Shown: in pieces, positions 32,983 to 41,094 of the stretch | Numbering within the stretch: position 1 is the stretch's first letter | Layout of the letters: every line of letters begins with the position of its first letter | DNA from: Flavobacteriales bacterium UBA6051 | GTDB taxonomy: Bacteria; Bacteroidota; Bacteroidia; Flavobacteriales_D; Crocinitomicaceae | Assembly (NCBI GenBank): GCA_002427735.1 | Contig: DIYP01000008.1 | Span: 5,566 to 69,565 of the forward strand | Reading direction: 5' to 3' | DNA length: 64,000 nt | Program-made: the position numbers and the translations under genes | The notes under the pieces: generated by a model | What the model was told of the DNA's origin: nothing | The model's input: only the letters and a program-made list of their open reading frames with translations | The model's database searches: none

Positions 32983-33900
32983 ATGAAAATACTGATTACA
33001 GGAGGAGCTGGATTTATTGGAAGTAACCTGACAAAGCGTCTTGTAGAGGATGGTCATGAAGTTGTTGTTCTGGATTCTCTGTTGCGCGGAAACAAACTAG
33101 AAAAGAATACCTTCGAAAGAATCAACTTCATCAAAGGAGACGTAAGAGATTTAGACACCGTAGTAAACGCTTCCAAAGGATGTGATTTGATTTTTCATTT
33201 TGCGGCAGTATTGGGTGTTGATATTGTAGCTGACAACCCCGTGGAAACAATGGATGTTGAAGTAATTGGCACGCGAAACGTTGTAACAGCTGCCGAAATG
33301 AACAATATCAAAAAGATCATGTATGCTTCAACAAGTGGCATCTATGGTCATTCTGCGATTGAAAATGCACTGACTGAAGAGGTTCTTGTAGATCCTCGCA
33401 CTTCTTATGCAATGGCAAAGCGTTATAACGAGATCTATCTTGCTTCTCATTATGAAGAAAAAGGACTAGACGTAGTTTCACTTCGCTTCTTCAATGTTTA
33501 TGGCTGGAATCAGGATACAAGAATGGTGATCCCGTTGTTCTTTGAGCAGGCCTTAAATGGTAATGCAATTACGGTCTTCGGAACAGGAAAACAAACGCGT
33601 GACTTCACCTATATCGATGATACCATAGAAGCTTGTGTCCGACTTATGGATATTAAAGGCTGTCATATTGTAAACATTGCCAACGAAGCTGAATGGTGTA
33701 TTATTGACGTTGCTGAACAAATCAAGGAGATCACAGACTCAGATTCTGACATCTCGTTTATTGAAGCTCCAAAGAAGCGTTATGACTATGAGGTTGAACG
33801 ACGCGTGGGAAGCTCTAAAAAACTGAAAGATTTAACCGATTATAAACCCGAAACAACCCTAAAAGAGGGCCTCAAGCGTATTTATGAACGAAATTATTAA
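32983..33900 (+). CDS. NAD-dependent sugar epimerase/dehydratase
   Basis: 305 residues, extended short-chain dehydrogenase. NAD-binding GGAGFIGSN (about 7-15), catalytic YAMAK with Tyr142 and Lys146 in SYAMAKRYNE, and the substrate-side motif GTGKQTRDFTYIDD. Substrate is probably a UDP- or dTDP-hexose; a UDP-glucose 4-epimerase or UDP-glucuronate decarboxylase role cannot be distinguished. Its end is 7 bases before the preferred glyA start. Confidence 0.88.
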   Translation: MKILITGGAGFIGSNLTKRLVEDGHEVVVLDSLLRGNKLEKNTFERINFIKGDVRDLDTVVNASKGCDLIFHFAAVLGVDIVADNPVETMDVEVIGTRNVVTAAEMNNIKKIMYASTSGIYGHSAIENALTEEVLVDPRTSYAMAKRYNEIYLASHYEEKGLDVVSLRFFNVYGWNQDTRMVIPLFFEQALNGNAITVFGTGKQTRDFTYIDDTIEACVRLMDIKGCHIVNIANEAEWCIIDVAEQIKEITDSDSDISFIEAPKKRYDYEVERRVGSSKKLKDLTDYKPETTLKEGLKRIYERNY

Positions 33901-33907
33901 TCCTACG

Positions 33908-35179
33908 ATGAGAGATACTGAAATCTTTAATCTGATAGAAGCAGAAAAAAAGCGTCAACTGCATGGAATCGAGTTAATTGCTTCAGAGAACTTTGTAAGC
34001 AATGACGTAATGCAAGCAATGGGAAGCGTGCTGACAAACAAGTACGCTGAAGGACTTCCAGGTAAACGTTATTATGGAGGTTGTGAAATAGTTGATCAAG
34101 TTGAGAACCTTGCCATTGAACGACTCTGTAAACTTTTCGGAGCAGAATGGGCGAACGTTCAACCGCACTCTGGTGCTCAGGCAAATGCTGCGGTCTTATT
34201 GGCTTGTTTAAAGCCAGGAGACAAGATTCTCGGTTTTGATCTTTCTCACGGAGGACATTTGACACATGGTTCACCTGTAAACTTCTCAGGGAAATTGTAT
34301 GAACCACATTTCTACGGTGTGAATAAAGAGACAGGACGTGTTGATTATGACATGCTTGAATCTGTGGCTCGAAGTGAGCGCCCCAAGCTTATCATTTGTG
34401 GAGCAAGCGCCTATAGTAGAGACTGGGAATATGAGCGCATTAGAGCCGTTGCTGACGAAGTTGGTGCTCTGGTTCTGGCTGATATTTCTCACCCTGCTGG
34501 ATTGATTGCCGCAGGTTTATTGAAAGATCCACTAAAGCACTGTCATATTGTGACAACAACTACACACAAAACGCTAAGAGGTCCGCGCGGAGGTGTAATC
34601 ATGATGGGAAAGAATTTTGACAATCCGTTTGGTTTGAAATGGAAAAATGGAAACCCAAAGTCAATGGCTGCTTTATTAGATGCGGCAGTTTTCCCAGGAA
34701 CACAGGGAGGTCCATTGGAGCACGTAATTGCAGCTAAAGCAGTAGCCTTTGGTGAAGCATTGTCTGACGGTTACAAGACCTACGCTCAAAATGTGAAGGC
34801 GAACGCATCAGCAATGGCAGATGAATTTGTAAAGAGAGGCTATTCAATCATCTCTGGAGGTACCGACAATCATTCAATGCTCATTGATTTAAGATCGAAG
34901 GGAGTAACTGGAAAAGATGCTGAAAACAAGCTCGTACTAGCAGACATTACGGTGAATAAGAACATGGTTCCATTTGACACAGAATCTCCATTCGTTACAT
35001 CTGGAATTCGAGTAGGAACATCTGCGATTACATCAAGAGGTGTACAAGTCAGTGAAATGGGAACAATTGTAGAATTAATTGATAAAGTGATTACCAACAT
35101 CAATGACGATAACGTGATTTCAACAGTCCGTGGTGATGTCAATGATCTAATGGGCAACCGTCCATTGTTTACCTGGTAA
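33908..35179 (+). CDS. glyA: Serine hydroxymethyltransferase
   Basis: PLP enzyme that interconverts serine and glycine and feeds one-carbon units to tetrahydrofolate. About 423 residues from MRDTEIFNLIEAEKKRQ. Markers: GIELIASENFVS, LPGKRYYGGCE, ADISHPAGLIA, the PLP-lysine segment TTTTHKTLRGPRGG, and GTSAITSRG near the C-terminus. A further ATG eight codons upstream (33884) would overlap the epimerase by 17 bases; the start at 33908 matches family N-termini better. Confidence 0.96.
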   Translation: MRDTEIFNLIEAEKKRQLHGIELIASENFVSNDVMQAMGSVLTNKYAEGLPGKRYYGGCEIVDQVENLAIERLCKLFGAEWANVQPHSGAQANAAVLLACLKPGDKILGFDLSHGGHLTHGSPVNFSGKLYEPHFYGVNKETGRVDYDMLESVARSERPKLIICGASAYSRDWEYERIRAVADEVGALVLADISHPAGLIAAGLLKDPLKHCHIVTTTTHKTLRGPRGGVIMMGKNFDNPFGLKWKNGNPKSMAALLDAAVFPGTQGGPLEHVIAAKAVAFGEALSDGYKTYAQNVKANASAMADEFVKRGYSIISGGTDNHSMLIDLRSKGVTGKDAENKLVLADITVNKNMVPFDTESPFVTSGIRVGTSAITSRGVQVSEMGTIVELIDKVITNINDDNVISTVRGDVNDLMGNRPLFTW

Positions 35180-35199
35180 TAAAACGAACGACCTTTTCA

Positions 35200-35232
35200 A
35201 AAGCGCGGCCCAATTTGGGTTGCGCTTTTTTT
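35200..35232 (+). terminator. Terminator after glyA
   Basis: AAAGCGCGGCCC / GGGTTGCGCTTT (35200-35211, 35217-35228), 12-bp stem with two G-U pairs and a T-tract reaching the stop of the convergent SDR gene. Confidence 0.85.
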
Positions 35233-36025
35233 ACGTTGCCTTTTGCTTGCGAATGACTTTCCAGAATAATTTTGGAAAAAGACGCTTTAAGGTGACTGCC
35301 TTTATCTCTTTGTTACCGATCAATACCTCGCGCTTATTTCGCTTGACAGCGAGCAACAACTCTAATGCACATTGCTCAGCAGACATCCCTGTTGCTTGAT
35401 TATGATCCATTTCACCATGCTTTTCACCAGCCTCTGTCAATGCGTTAACAGATATATCTGTATTTATCTTCCCAGGACAAGCTAGAGTTACCTGAATACC
35501 ATTCTTTTCTTGTTCGAGCATTAAACTCTCATAAAAACCATGCAGAGCGTGCTTAGTAGCACTGTATGCACTGCGCAGGAAAAAACCGAACTTACCGGCA
35601 ATACTGGAAATCACCACGATGTGACCACTTTTTTGCTCCATCATATGTGGAAGTACCGCTTTGGTTAATGCAATGTTTCCGAAATAATTCACTTCCATCA
35701 ATCGACGATCAACTTCTAAAGCCGTAGCATGAGCTTCGGAACGTTGTGATATCCCACCATTATTAATTAAGCAATCTATCCTCCCATATTTTGCTTTAAC
35801 TTCTTCTGCCAGCGCATTAAAAACAGCGGAATTTTCAAGGTCCAGAACGAGTACAAAATGTTCTTGATCATTCTTCAATTCAGATTTCAATTGTTCCAGC
35901 TTCTCCTTATTTCGTGCAGAAAGAATGAGTTTTGCACCTTCCTTGTCTAACTGACGAGCTAGGGCTTCTCCAATTCCAGAAGATGCACCTGTAATCCAAA
36001 CAACTTTTCCCTTAAATGACGTCAT
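35231..36025 (-). CDS. Short-chain dehydrogenase/reductase
   Basis: 264 residues, classical SDR. Cofactor motif TGASSGIGEA (about 12-21), NNGGIS (about 89), and catalytic YSATKHA with Tyr and Lys about 156-160. The C-terminus is hydrophobic and basic (LKRLFPKLFWKVIRKQKAT), which suggests membrane association, as in DHRS7-like enzymes. The substrate is unknown. Confidence 0.88.
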   Translation of the reverse strand: MTSFKGKVVWITGASSGIGEALARQLDKEGAKLILSARNKEKLEQLKSELKNDQEHFVLVLDLENSAVFNALAEEVKAKYGRIDCLINNGGISQRSEAHATALEVDRRLMEVNYFGNIALTKAVLPHMMEQKSGHIVVISSIAGKFGFFLRSAYSATKHALHGFYESLMLEQEKNGIQVTLACPGKINTDISVNALTEAGEKHGEMDHNQATGMSAEQCALELLLAVKRNKREVLIGNKEIKAVTLKRLFPKLFWKVIRKQKAT

Positions 36026-36040
36026 GTACTCAATTTGACG

Positions 36041-36048
36041 CCAAAGCT
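36041..36048 (-). promoter_or_regulatory. -7 box (TAGCTTTG) for SDR gene
   Basis: Exact TAnnTTTG on the minus strand, 15 bases before the ATG. Confidence 0.5.
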
Positions 36049-36079
36049 AATCAAAAAACACTTTGATTTGGAGAACGTC

Positions 36080-37108
36080 CTAATGCTCTTTTAACCAGGT
36101 CAGACCGCTTGAAAAAACCTCATCATGGTGCCGCTTAACAGATTTCATGCGCCCTGTTTCGTCCAATTCTATTTCAGTAAATGAATGATCATATGGATAT
36201 ACAATATAGGTCATATTCGTTTTTTTGAATCTCAACTGATCAAGGAATAAGTAATCTGCACTCAAAGCTGTGGTATTTCTATCCTTAGAACAAGCAACGA
36301 TATAAAGTGGAATATCGATTTCATTCAAATTCTCCGTAGGAATATTACTACAGAAGCTGCTCCAACGTAAATAGGTATGCCCGTACCATTGCTTTTCAGT
36401 TGAACTTGGATCTTCATAAATATCTTTGAACACCTGATGCAAGGAATCGATATTATGTTGAGCTTCTTCTTCCGTTAAAGTACCCGTTGCAGCATCAATT
36501 CTTTGCTGAATAATAAAGTCATAGAACTGATTAAGTCCGTTCCCCACAAAAAGCATTGCATGGGAGACTCGATCATCCTGAGATGCCAACTTTGTTCCAA
36601 CTTGAAACCCTTCTGAAATACCCACTATCGCAATCTTTTCAGGATCGACCTTTACACTCTCCAGGACATCTGAAATGGCCAAACTTACAGCGTTCACTCG
36701 CCATTCAAGTGATAACCGTTTATTGTACTCGGCCGGAGGCTCATAATATGGCATTTGATGTTCCCCGCCCATGATAACGGAATCAATAAAGGGGACCCCT
36801 GGTTTACTCAGAAAGAGAAGATGATAATCATCTACTAGCGTTTTACAGTCTAAAATAATGGTGCTCGCAATCCCTTTAGGAGTATACTGAAACAATGGAA
36901 ATGCTCCAGAACCATCAAGATATACCAATAGTGGTTTTTCCTTCTTCAGGTCATTTGAATAAACGTAGTAATTCACCTTTCCAAGCTCATCACTATCGAT
37001 GCTGAAGGAAGTAAAGCCTAACTGTTCAGGGGTTACCTCATCTGCGAACAACGTATTGAAAGCGATGGACAAGCAAAAGAAAAAAAGTAAAGAGTTTCTT
37101 AGATACAT
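36080..37108 (-). CDS. Secreted alpha/beta-hydrolase-like protein
   Basis: 342 residues with a signal peptide (MYLRNSLLFFFCLSIAFNTLFA). A typical nucleophile elbow GISEG with Ser165 sits after VDPEKIAIV; PLLVYLDGSGAFPLF could form the oxyanion side, a candidate acid lies in VACSKDRNTT, and the histidine in PYDHSF. Likely exported esterase or peptidase-like hydrolase of unknown substrate. Confidence 0.75.
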   Translation of the reverse strand: MYLRNSLLFFFCLSIAFNTLFADEVTPEQLGFTSFSIDSDELGKVNYYVYSNDLKKEKPLLVYLDGSGAFPLFQYTPKGIASTIILDCKTLVDDYHLLFLSKPGVPFIDSVIMGGEHQMPYYEPPAEYNKRLSLEWRVNAVSLAISDVLESVKVDPEKIAIVGISEGFQVGTKLASQDDRVSHAMLFVGNGLNQFYDFIIQQRIDAATGTLTEEEAQHNIDSLHQVFKDIYEDPSSTEKQWYGHTYLRWSSFCSNIPTENLNEIDIPLYIVACSKDRNTTALSADYLFLDQLRFKKTNMTYIVYPYDHSFTEIELDETGRMKSVKRHHDEVFSSGLTWLKEH

Positions 37109-37128
37109 ATAAGTGGTTTTATTCTTAA

Positions 37129-37136
37129 ACGAAGAT
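37129..37136 (-). promoter_or_regulatory. -7 box variant (TATCTTCG)
   Basis: Same octamer as at 8242-8249 and 48614-48621; 20 bases before the ATG of the hydrolase gene. Confidence 0.4.
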
Positions 37137-37226
37137 ATACCTGAACATCACTAAAAAAGTTAAAGACGGGTTAAAGCCCTGTTAATAAGCGTTAATTTGT
37201 AGCAAGTAGATTCTAATAGAAACAAA

Positions 37227-37258
37227 AATCCCGTTACACATAAAAGTATAACGGGATT
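37227..37258 (-). terminator. Terminator after the small secreted protein gene
   Basis: AATCCCGTTA / TAACGGGATT (37227-37236, 37249-37258), 10-bp perfect stem; minus-strand T-rich tract follows. Confidence 0.85.
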
Positions 37259-37277
37259 CTCTATAACTTGAATATTT

Positions 37278-37700
37278 CTAGAGATCGTCAGGTAACTGAA
37301 CAGTCTTATATCCTTTTTTCTTTGGCTTCAACTGATCTATAAAAACAATCTTAAACTTTTCGCTGTCTGCATTGTAAATCATTTCAGTGATTCCATTAAC
37401 GATCGTTGGAGGTTGCTTCTTAGAATTATAGAATTTTTTCTCCATTAACTCGTACGTATTATCATCATACTGAAGAAAAATAGAAACGATTGTTCCATTC
37501 TCTACGCGAGCCTTACCAGACACACAGTAGGACTCTCCTCCCTCGAAATAACTGATGATAACATTTCTATGCATATCGTCAGCTACTGTGAAAGCACCGC
37601 GATCGTCAAAGGCCTTTTGTAAACGGACAAAACATTCATCCTGCGCCATAGACGAAAACGAGATAAACGATAGAAAGAAGAATAATAAACTTTTTTTCAT
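37278..37700 (-). CDS. Small secreted protein of unknown function
   Basis: 140 residues with a signal peptide (MKKSLLFFFLSFISFSSMAQ). The mature domain (about 21-140) includes DECFVRLQKAFDDRGAFTVADD and two conserved-looking cysteines (residues about 23 and 58), which could form a disulfide. Strands follow: ENGTIVSIFLQYDDNTYELM. No family recognised. It is a single-gene unit. Confidence 0.7.
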   Translation of the reverse strand: MKKSLLFFFLSFISFSSMAQDECFVRLQKAFDDRGAFTVADDMHRNVIISYFEGGESYCVSGKARVENGTIVSIFLQYDDNTYELMEKKFYNSKKQPPTIVNGITEMIYNADSEKFKIVFIDQLKPKKKGYKTVQLPDDL

Positions 37701-37735
37701 GGTTAACGTTTGTTTGTGAGCGATTGCTCGGGTTT

Positions 37736-37743
37736 CAAATATA
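37736..37743 (-). promoter_or_regulatory. -7 box (TATATTTG) for small secreted protein
   Basis: Exact TAnnTTTG; predicted leader about 30 bases. It shares the divergent region with the gmhA promoter. Confidence 0.45.
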
Positions 37744-37785
37744 GCAAGTTTGATTTAAATTATATCGCCTGCCATTTAATTTCTT

Positions 37786-37793
37786 TATTTTTG
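37786..37793 (+). promoter_or_regulatory. -7 box (TATTTTTG) for gmhA
   Basis: Exact TAnnTTTG, 15 bases before the chosen ATG, and inside the upstream in-frame extension of the gmhA frame. Confidence 0.5.
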
Positions 37794-37808
37794 ACAAAAT
37801 CCATTTTG

Positions 37809-38384
37809 ATGCCTAAAAAACAAATAGCAGACCATTTTTCAGAGGCGATTGAAATTTTGCAAAAATTTAACAATCCTGAGAACCATGAAAAAATTGCCGA
37901 AGCCGGTGACATCATGGCTAAAAGCATTCAAAATGGAGGTAAAATAATCAGCTGCGGTAATGGAGGTTCTATGTGCGATGCCATGCATTTCGCTGAAGAA
38001 CTTACCGGAAGATATCGTGATGATCGCCCCTCTATTCCGGCATTATCAATTTCAGATCCAAGTCATATTACCTGTGTTGGAAATGATTATGGTTTCGAAG
38101 CTATATTTTCTCGTTATGTAGAAGGTGTAGGCCAACAGAATGACGTCTTGCTTGCAATTTCTACATCAGGAAATTCAAAGAATATATTGAAGGCCATTGA
38201 AGCAGCGAAACAAAAACAAATGAAAGTCATCGGACTCACAGGAAAAACAGGTGGAGCGATGGCCGAACTATGCGATATTGAAATTCGTGCACCACATTCT
38301 GAATTCGCTGATAGAGCTCAAGAAATCCACATCAAAGTCATTCATTCATTGATTGATCATATTGAAAAAAAATTAGTTGATTAG
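37809..38384 (+). CDS. gmhA: Phosphoheptose isomerase
   Basis: GmhA converts sedoheptulose 7-phosphate to D-glycero-D-manno-heptose 7-phosphate for LPS core heptose. 191 residues from MPKKQIADHFSEAIEILQK. SIS domain: CGNGGSMCDAMHFAEELTGR, SDPSHITCVGNDYGFE, LLAISTSGNSKNILKAI and the C-terminal metal-ligand helix ADRAQEIHIKVIHSLID. The frame is open to 37710, but the extension contains the -7 box and lacks family homology. Confidence 0.93.
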   Translation: MPKKQIADHFSEAIEILQKFNNPENHEKIAEAGDIMAKSIQNGGKIISCGNGGSMCDAMHFAEELTGRYRDDRPSIPALSISDPSHITCVGNDYGFEAIFSRYVEGVGQQNDVLLAISTSGNSKNILKAIEAAKQKQMKVIGLTGKTGGAMAELCDIEIRAPHSEFADRAQEIHIKVIHSLIDHIEKKLVD

Positions 38385-38408
38385 TATTATTTCAGCGAGT
38401 GAATTCAC

Positions 38409-38416
38409 TATCTTTG
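38409..38416 (+). promoter_or_regulatory. -7 box (TATCTTTG) for TerB-like gene
   Basis: Exact TAnnTTTG, leader of about 20 bases before the ATG at 38440. Confidence 0.5.
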
Positions 38417-38439
38417 CGTGCAAATTTTAAGACAAAAAA

Positions 38440-38862
38440 ATGGGAACAATCGCACATGCATATGAGTCCGGAGGACAGAAAGCAAAGGAAGGACTTTTTA
38501 GCAATCTTGTAACCCTCGCTCGCGTTGATGGAAAGGTGGACGAAACTGAAGTTGCTCTTTTAGAGAAAATTGCAAGACGTCTGTCGTTAACTCCTGAGGT
38601 CGCTAAAGAAATCATGAAGCATCCTGATGAGTACCCAATGATTCCACCAGTGGAAAAGGAAGAGCGCTTTGAGCGATTGATTCAATTTATTCAAATGACA
38701 TTCATTGATGGTGTTGTTGATGAATCTGAACAGCGCCTTGTAGCAAGATATGGCATTGCGCTTGGATTTGAAGATGACGATGCACACGTGCACTCTGAAA
38801 CAATCTTACGATTAATTAAAGAAGGACAAAGTGAAGAGGCTATCCTTAAGTCTTTACTTTAA
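38440..38862 (+). CDS. TerB-like protein
   Basis: 140 residues, all-helical tellurite-resistance TerB fold: LFSNLVTLARVDGKVDETEV and the second acidic pair FIDGVVDESEQRL. Such repeats (helix, Asp-Gly-x-Val-x-x-x-Glu, helix) are the family mark. Function is unknown. It is a single-gene unit with its own promoter and terminator. Confidence 0.85.
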   Translation: MGTIAHAYESGGQKAKEGLFSNLVTLARVDGKVDETEVALLEKIARRLSLTPEVAKEIMKHPDEYPMIPPVEKEERFERLIQFIQMTFIDGVVDESEQRLVARYGIALGFEDDDAHVHSETILRLIKEGQSEEAILKSLL

Positions 38863-38879
38863 TCCATTATATTTTTTTG

Positions 38880-38918
38880 AAGCCAGTGATTCAGCTTGAA
38901 TCACTGGCTTTTTCTTTT
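38880..38918 (+). terminator. Terminator after TerB-like gene
   Basis: Fourteen-bp perfect stem (38880-38893 with 38897-38910), three-base loop, then TTTCTTTT. Confidence 0.93.
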
Positions 38919-38986
38919 GTAAATAAATTGTTGAAAACTCCGTTATTAACCAATAGCCGGAAACTCTATAATCGCGATAAATTGGT

Positions 38987-38994
38987 TAATTTTG
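38987..38994 (+). promoter_or_regulatory. -7 box (TAATTTTG) for fur-like gene
   Basis: Exact TAnnTTTG, leader of about 9 bases before the ATG at 39007. Confidence 0.5.
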
Positions 38995-39006
38995 TCTTTT
39001 ACCTGA

Positions 39007-39462
39007 ATGCGTATGCATCAAGAAGATTTACATACTAAGGTTAAGAACATTTTCTCTGCGTATCTGGAGCAAAATGGACATCGAAAGACACCAGAAAGAT
39101 TCGCAATACTCGCCGAGATTTATAATTATGACGGGCATTTCGATATAGAATCGTTATATGTTGAAATGAAGAACCAGAATTATCGGGTTTCCAGAGCAAC
39201 GCTGTATAATACGATCGAGTTACTTCTGGCCTGTAATCTTGTGCGAAAACATCAATTTGGCAAGAACATTGCGCAGTTCGAAAAATCACATGGATCTACA
39301 CAACACGATCATATTGTCTTAACAGATAGCGGTGAGCTTTTGGAATTCTGCGATCCGCGCATCCAGCATATCAAATCAACGATTGAGGAAATCTTTGATA
39401 TTGAGATTCAACATCATTCACTGTATTTCTACGGGGTTCGTAAAAACGACAAAAAAGACTAG
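39007..39462 (+). CDS. Fur-family transcriptional regulator (structural zinc site missing)
   Basis: 151 residues. The Fur winged helix (about 10-90: RKTPERFAILAEIYNYDGHF, VSRATLYNTIELLLACNLVR) and dimerisation domain (QHDHIVLTDSGELLEFCDPR, QHHSLYFYGV) are clear. The usual CxxC structural zinc motif after HDHI reads LTDS (residues 105-108), and no C-terminal CxxC exists; only Cys76 and Cys115 remain. The regulatory-site histidines (HDH, HH) are kept, so it should still sense a divalent metal. Which metal is unknown. The STAS gene starts two bases after its stop. Confidence 0.9.
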   Translation: MRMHQEDLHTKVKNIFSAYLEQNGHRKTPERFAILAEIYNYDGHFDIESLYVEMKNQNYRVSRATLYNTIELLLACNLVRKHQFGKNIAQFEKSHGSTQHDHIVLTDSGELLEFCDPRIQHIKSTIEEIFDIEIQHHSLYFYGVRKNDKKD

Positions 39463-39463
39463 T

Positions 39464-39808
39464 TTGAATTTACATCACGCAATAGAAATCGTTGATCCGG
39501 TTGTGGTTTATTCGTTGGAAGGAAAAATCACTTCTGACATGGATTATGAAGCACTGGAAAAAGAGGTATTCTCATACCTTAACAAGAATTATTATCGAGT
39601 AGTTTTTGACTTGAAAGGACTAACCCATACTAATTCATCTGGAATTAGCTTTTTTATGCGAACACTTACCAAAAGCCGAATATTGGGAGGTGAGCTCGTT
39701 CTATCAAATATTTCAGGCAATGTGGCCAAAATCTTTGAGATTTCTAAACTAAACGAAATCTACACGATTTGTGAGTCCACAGATGAAGCCATCAATTATT
39801 TTAAATAA
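39464..39808 (+). CDS. STAS-domain protein (anti-sigma-factor-antagonist-like; TTG start)
   Basis: 114 residues, start codon TTG two bases after the fur stop; an ATG at 39332 in the same frame lies deep inside fur and gives a nonhomologous N-terminus. STAS fold: YSLEGKITSDMDYEALEKEV, VVFDLKGLTHTNSSGISFF with candidate phosphorylatable Ser58/Ser59, and ILGGELVLSNISGNVAKIFE. Typical partner would be an anti-sigma kinase, none of which is in the window. It precedes purA by five bases. Confidence 0.82.
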   Translation: MNLHHAIEIVDPVVVYSLEGKITSDMDYEALEKEVFSYLNKNYYRVVFDLKGLTHTNSSGISFFMRTLTKSRILGGELVLSNISGNVAKIFEISKLNEIYTICESTDEAINYFK

Positions 39809-39813
39809 CACGA

Positions 39814-41094
39814 ATGAAAGTAGACGTATTACTTGGTTTACAATGGGGAGACGAAGGAAAAGGTAAAATTGTCGATGTCCTGACTCCTAAGTACGACATC
39901 ATTGCTCGTTTTCAAGGCGGCCCAAATGCTGGACACACGTTAGAGTTTGAAGGTATTAAGCATGTTTTGCATACCATTCCTTCAGGGATTTTTCGGGATG
40001 ATGTAATGAATCTCGTTGGAAACGGGGTTGTGATTGATCCTGTTATTTTCAAAGGGGAACTTGAAAAACTTAAGCCTTTCAACATAGACATTAAATCACG
40101 TCTTATCATTTCGAAAAAGGCACACCTCATTTTGCCAACACACCGAATTTTGGATGCGGCTTCTGAAGCAGCTAAAGGCAAAGACAAGATTGGATCTACC
40201 TTAAAAGGGATTGGCCCAACCTACATGGATAAAACGGGTAGAAATGGTTTGAGAGTCGGAGATATTTTTTCTCCTAAATTCAATGAAAAATATCAGGCAC
40301 TTGTTGAGAAACACAAGGCTATGTTGCGTCGCTACCCTGAGTTTGAATACGATTTGTCCGAATTGGAAGGACCGTGGCTCAAAGCAGTTGAAGAATTAAA
40401 ACAACTTACTGCTGTTGACAGTGAACAATACATTAATGATGCGATTAAAGCTGGAAAAAAGATATTGGCAGAGGGTGCGCAGGGCACTATGCTGGATATC
40501 GACTTTGGCACCTACCCTTTCGTAACTTCATCAAATACTGTTACCGCAGGAACATGTACTGGTCTTGGTGTCGCTCCAACGCGTATCGGAAGTGTAATCG
40601 GAATTTTCAAAGCCTATTGTACACGTGTTGGAAGTGGACCGTTTCCAACCGAATTGCATGACGAAGTTGGTGAGAAAATTCGAAAGGAAGGGTTTGAATT
40701 CGGAGCTACAACAGGAAGACCACGGCGTTGTGGCTGGGTTGATTTACCTCAATTGAAATATGCCATAATGATCAATGGTGCAACTGAATTATCCATGATG
40801 AAGGCAGACGTTCTTGATAATTTTGAGACGATTCGCGTTTGTACACACTACATGATTGATGGTAAGAAATACGATTATTTCCCATATGACGTTAATGATG
40901 TGGAAGTTGTTCCGGTTTATGAAGACATCAAAGGATGGAATTGTGATACAACTAAGTTGACTTCATTCGATGATGCACCGACTGAATTGCGATCGTATGT
41001 TGATTATCTGGAACAAAAATTGGAGGTACCAATTACTGTTGTTTCCGTAGGTCCTGACCGAACTCAAACACTAAACAATAAAGTGCTGGCTTGA
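39814..41094 (+). CDS. purA: Adenylosuccinate synthetase
   Basis: GTP-dependent ligase of IMP and aspartate, committed step to AMP. 426 residues. Markers: LLGLQWGDEGKGKIVD at the N-terminus, GGPNAGHT (His catalytic), GIGPTYMDK, EGAQGTMLDIDFGTYPFVTS, and RVGSGPFPTEL. Its stop overlaps the next TTG start (TTGA). Confidence 0.97.
   Translation: MKVDVLLGLQWGDEGKGKIVDVLTPKYDIIARFQGGPNAGHTLEFEGIKHVLHTIPSGIFRDDVMNLVGNGVVIDPVIFKGELEKLKPFNIDIKSRLIISKKAHLILPTHRILDAASEAAKGKDKIGSTLKGIGPTYMDKTGRNGLRVGDIFSPKFNEKYQALVEKHKAMLRRYPEFEYDLSELEGPWLKAVEELKQLTAVDSEQYINDAIKAGKKILAEGAQGTMLDIDFGTYPFVTSSNTVTAGTCTGLGVAPTRIGSVIGIFKAYCTRVGSGPFPTELHDEVGEKIRKEGFEFGATTGRPRRCGWVDLPQLKYAIMINGATELSMMKADVLDNFETIRVCTHYMIDGKKYDYFPYDVNDVEVVPVYEDIKGWNCDTTKLTSFDDAPTELRSYVDYLEQKLEVPITVVSVGPDRTQTLNNKVLA

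Noticed and set aside
33884..33907. Upstream ATG for glyA
   Set aside because: It would overlap the epimerase gene by 17 bases and add residues absent from the family N-terminus.
37710..37808. 33-codon N-terminal extension of gmhA
   Set aside because: It covers the -7 box and does not resemble GmhA; the ATG at 37809 gives the usual 191-residue protein.
39332..39463. Upstream ATG that would extend the STAS protein by 44 residues
   Set aside because: The extension lies within the fur coding region in another frame and bears no STAS homology; TTG at 39464 directly after the fur stop is better.
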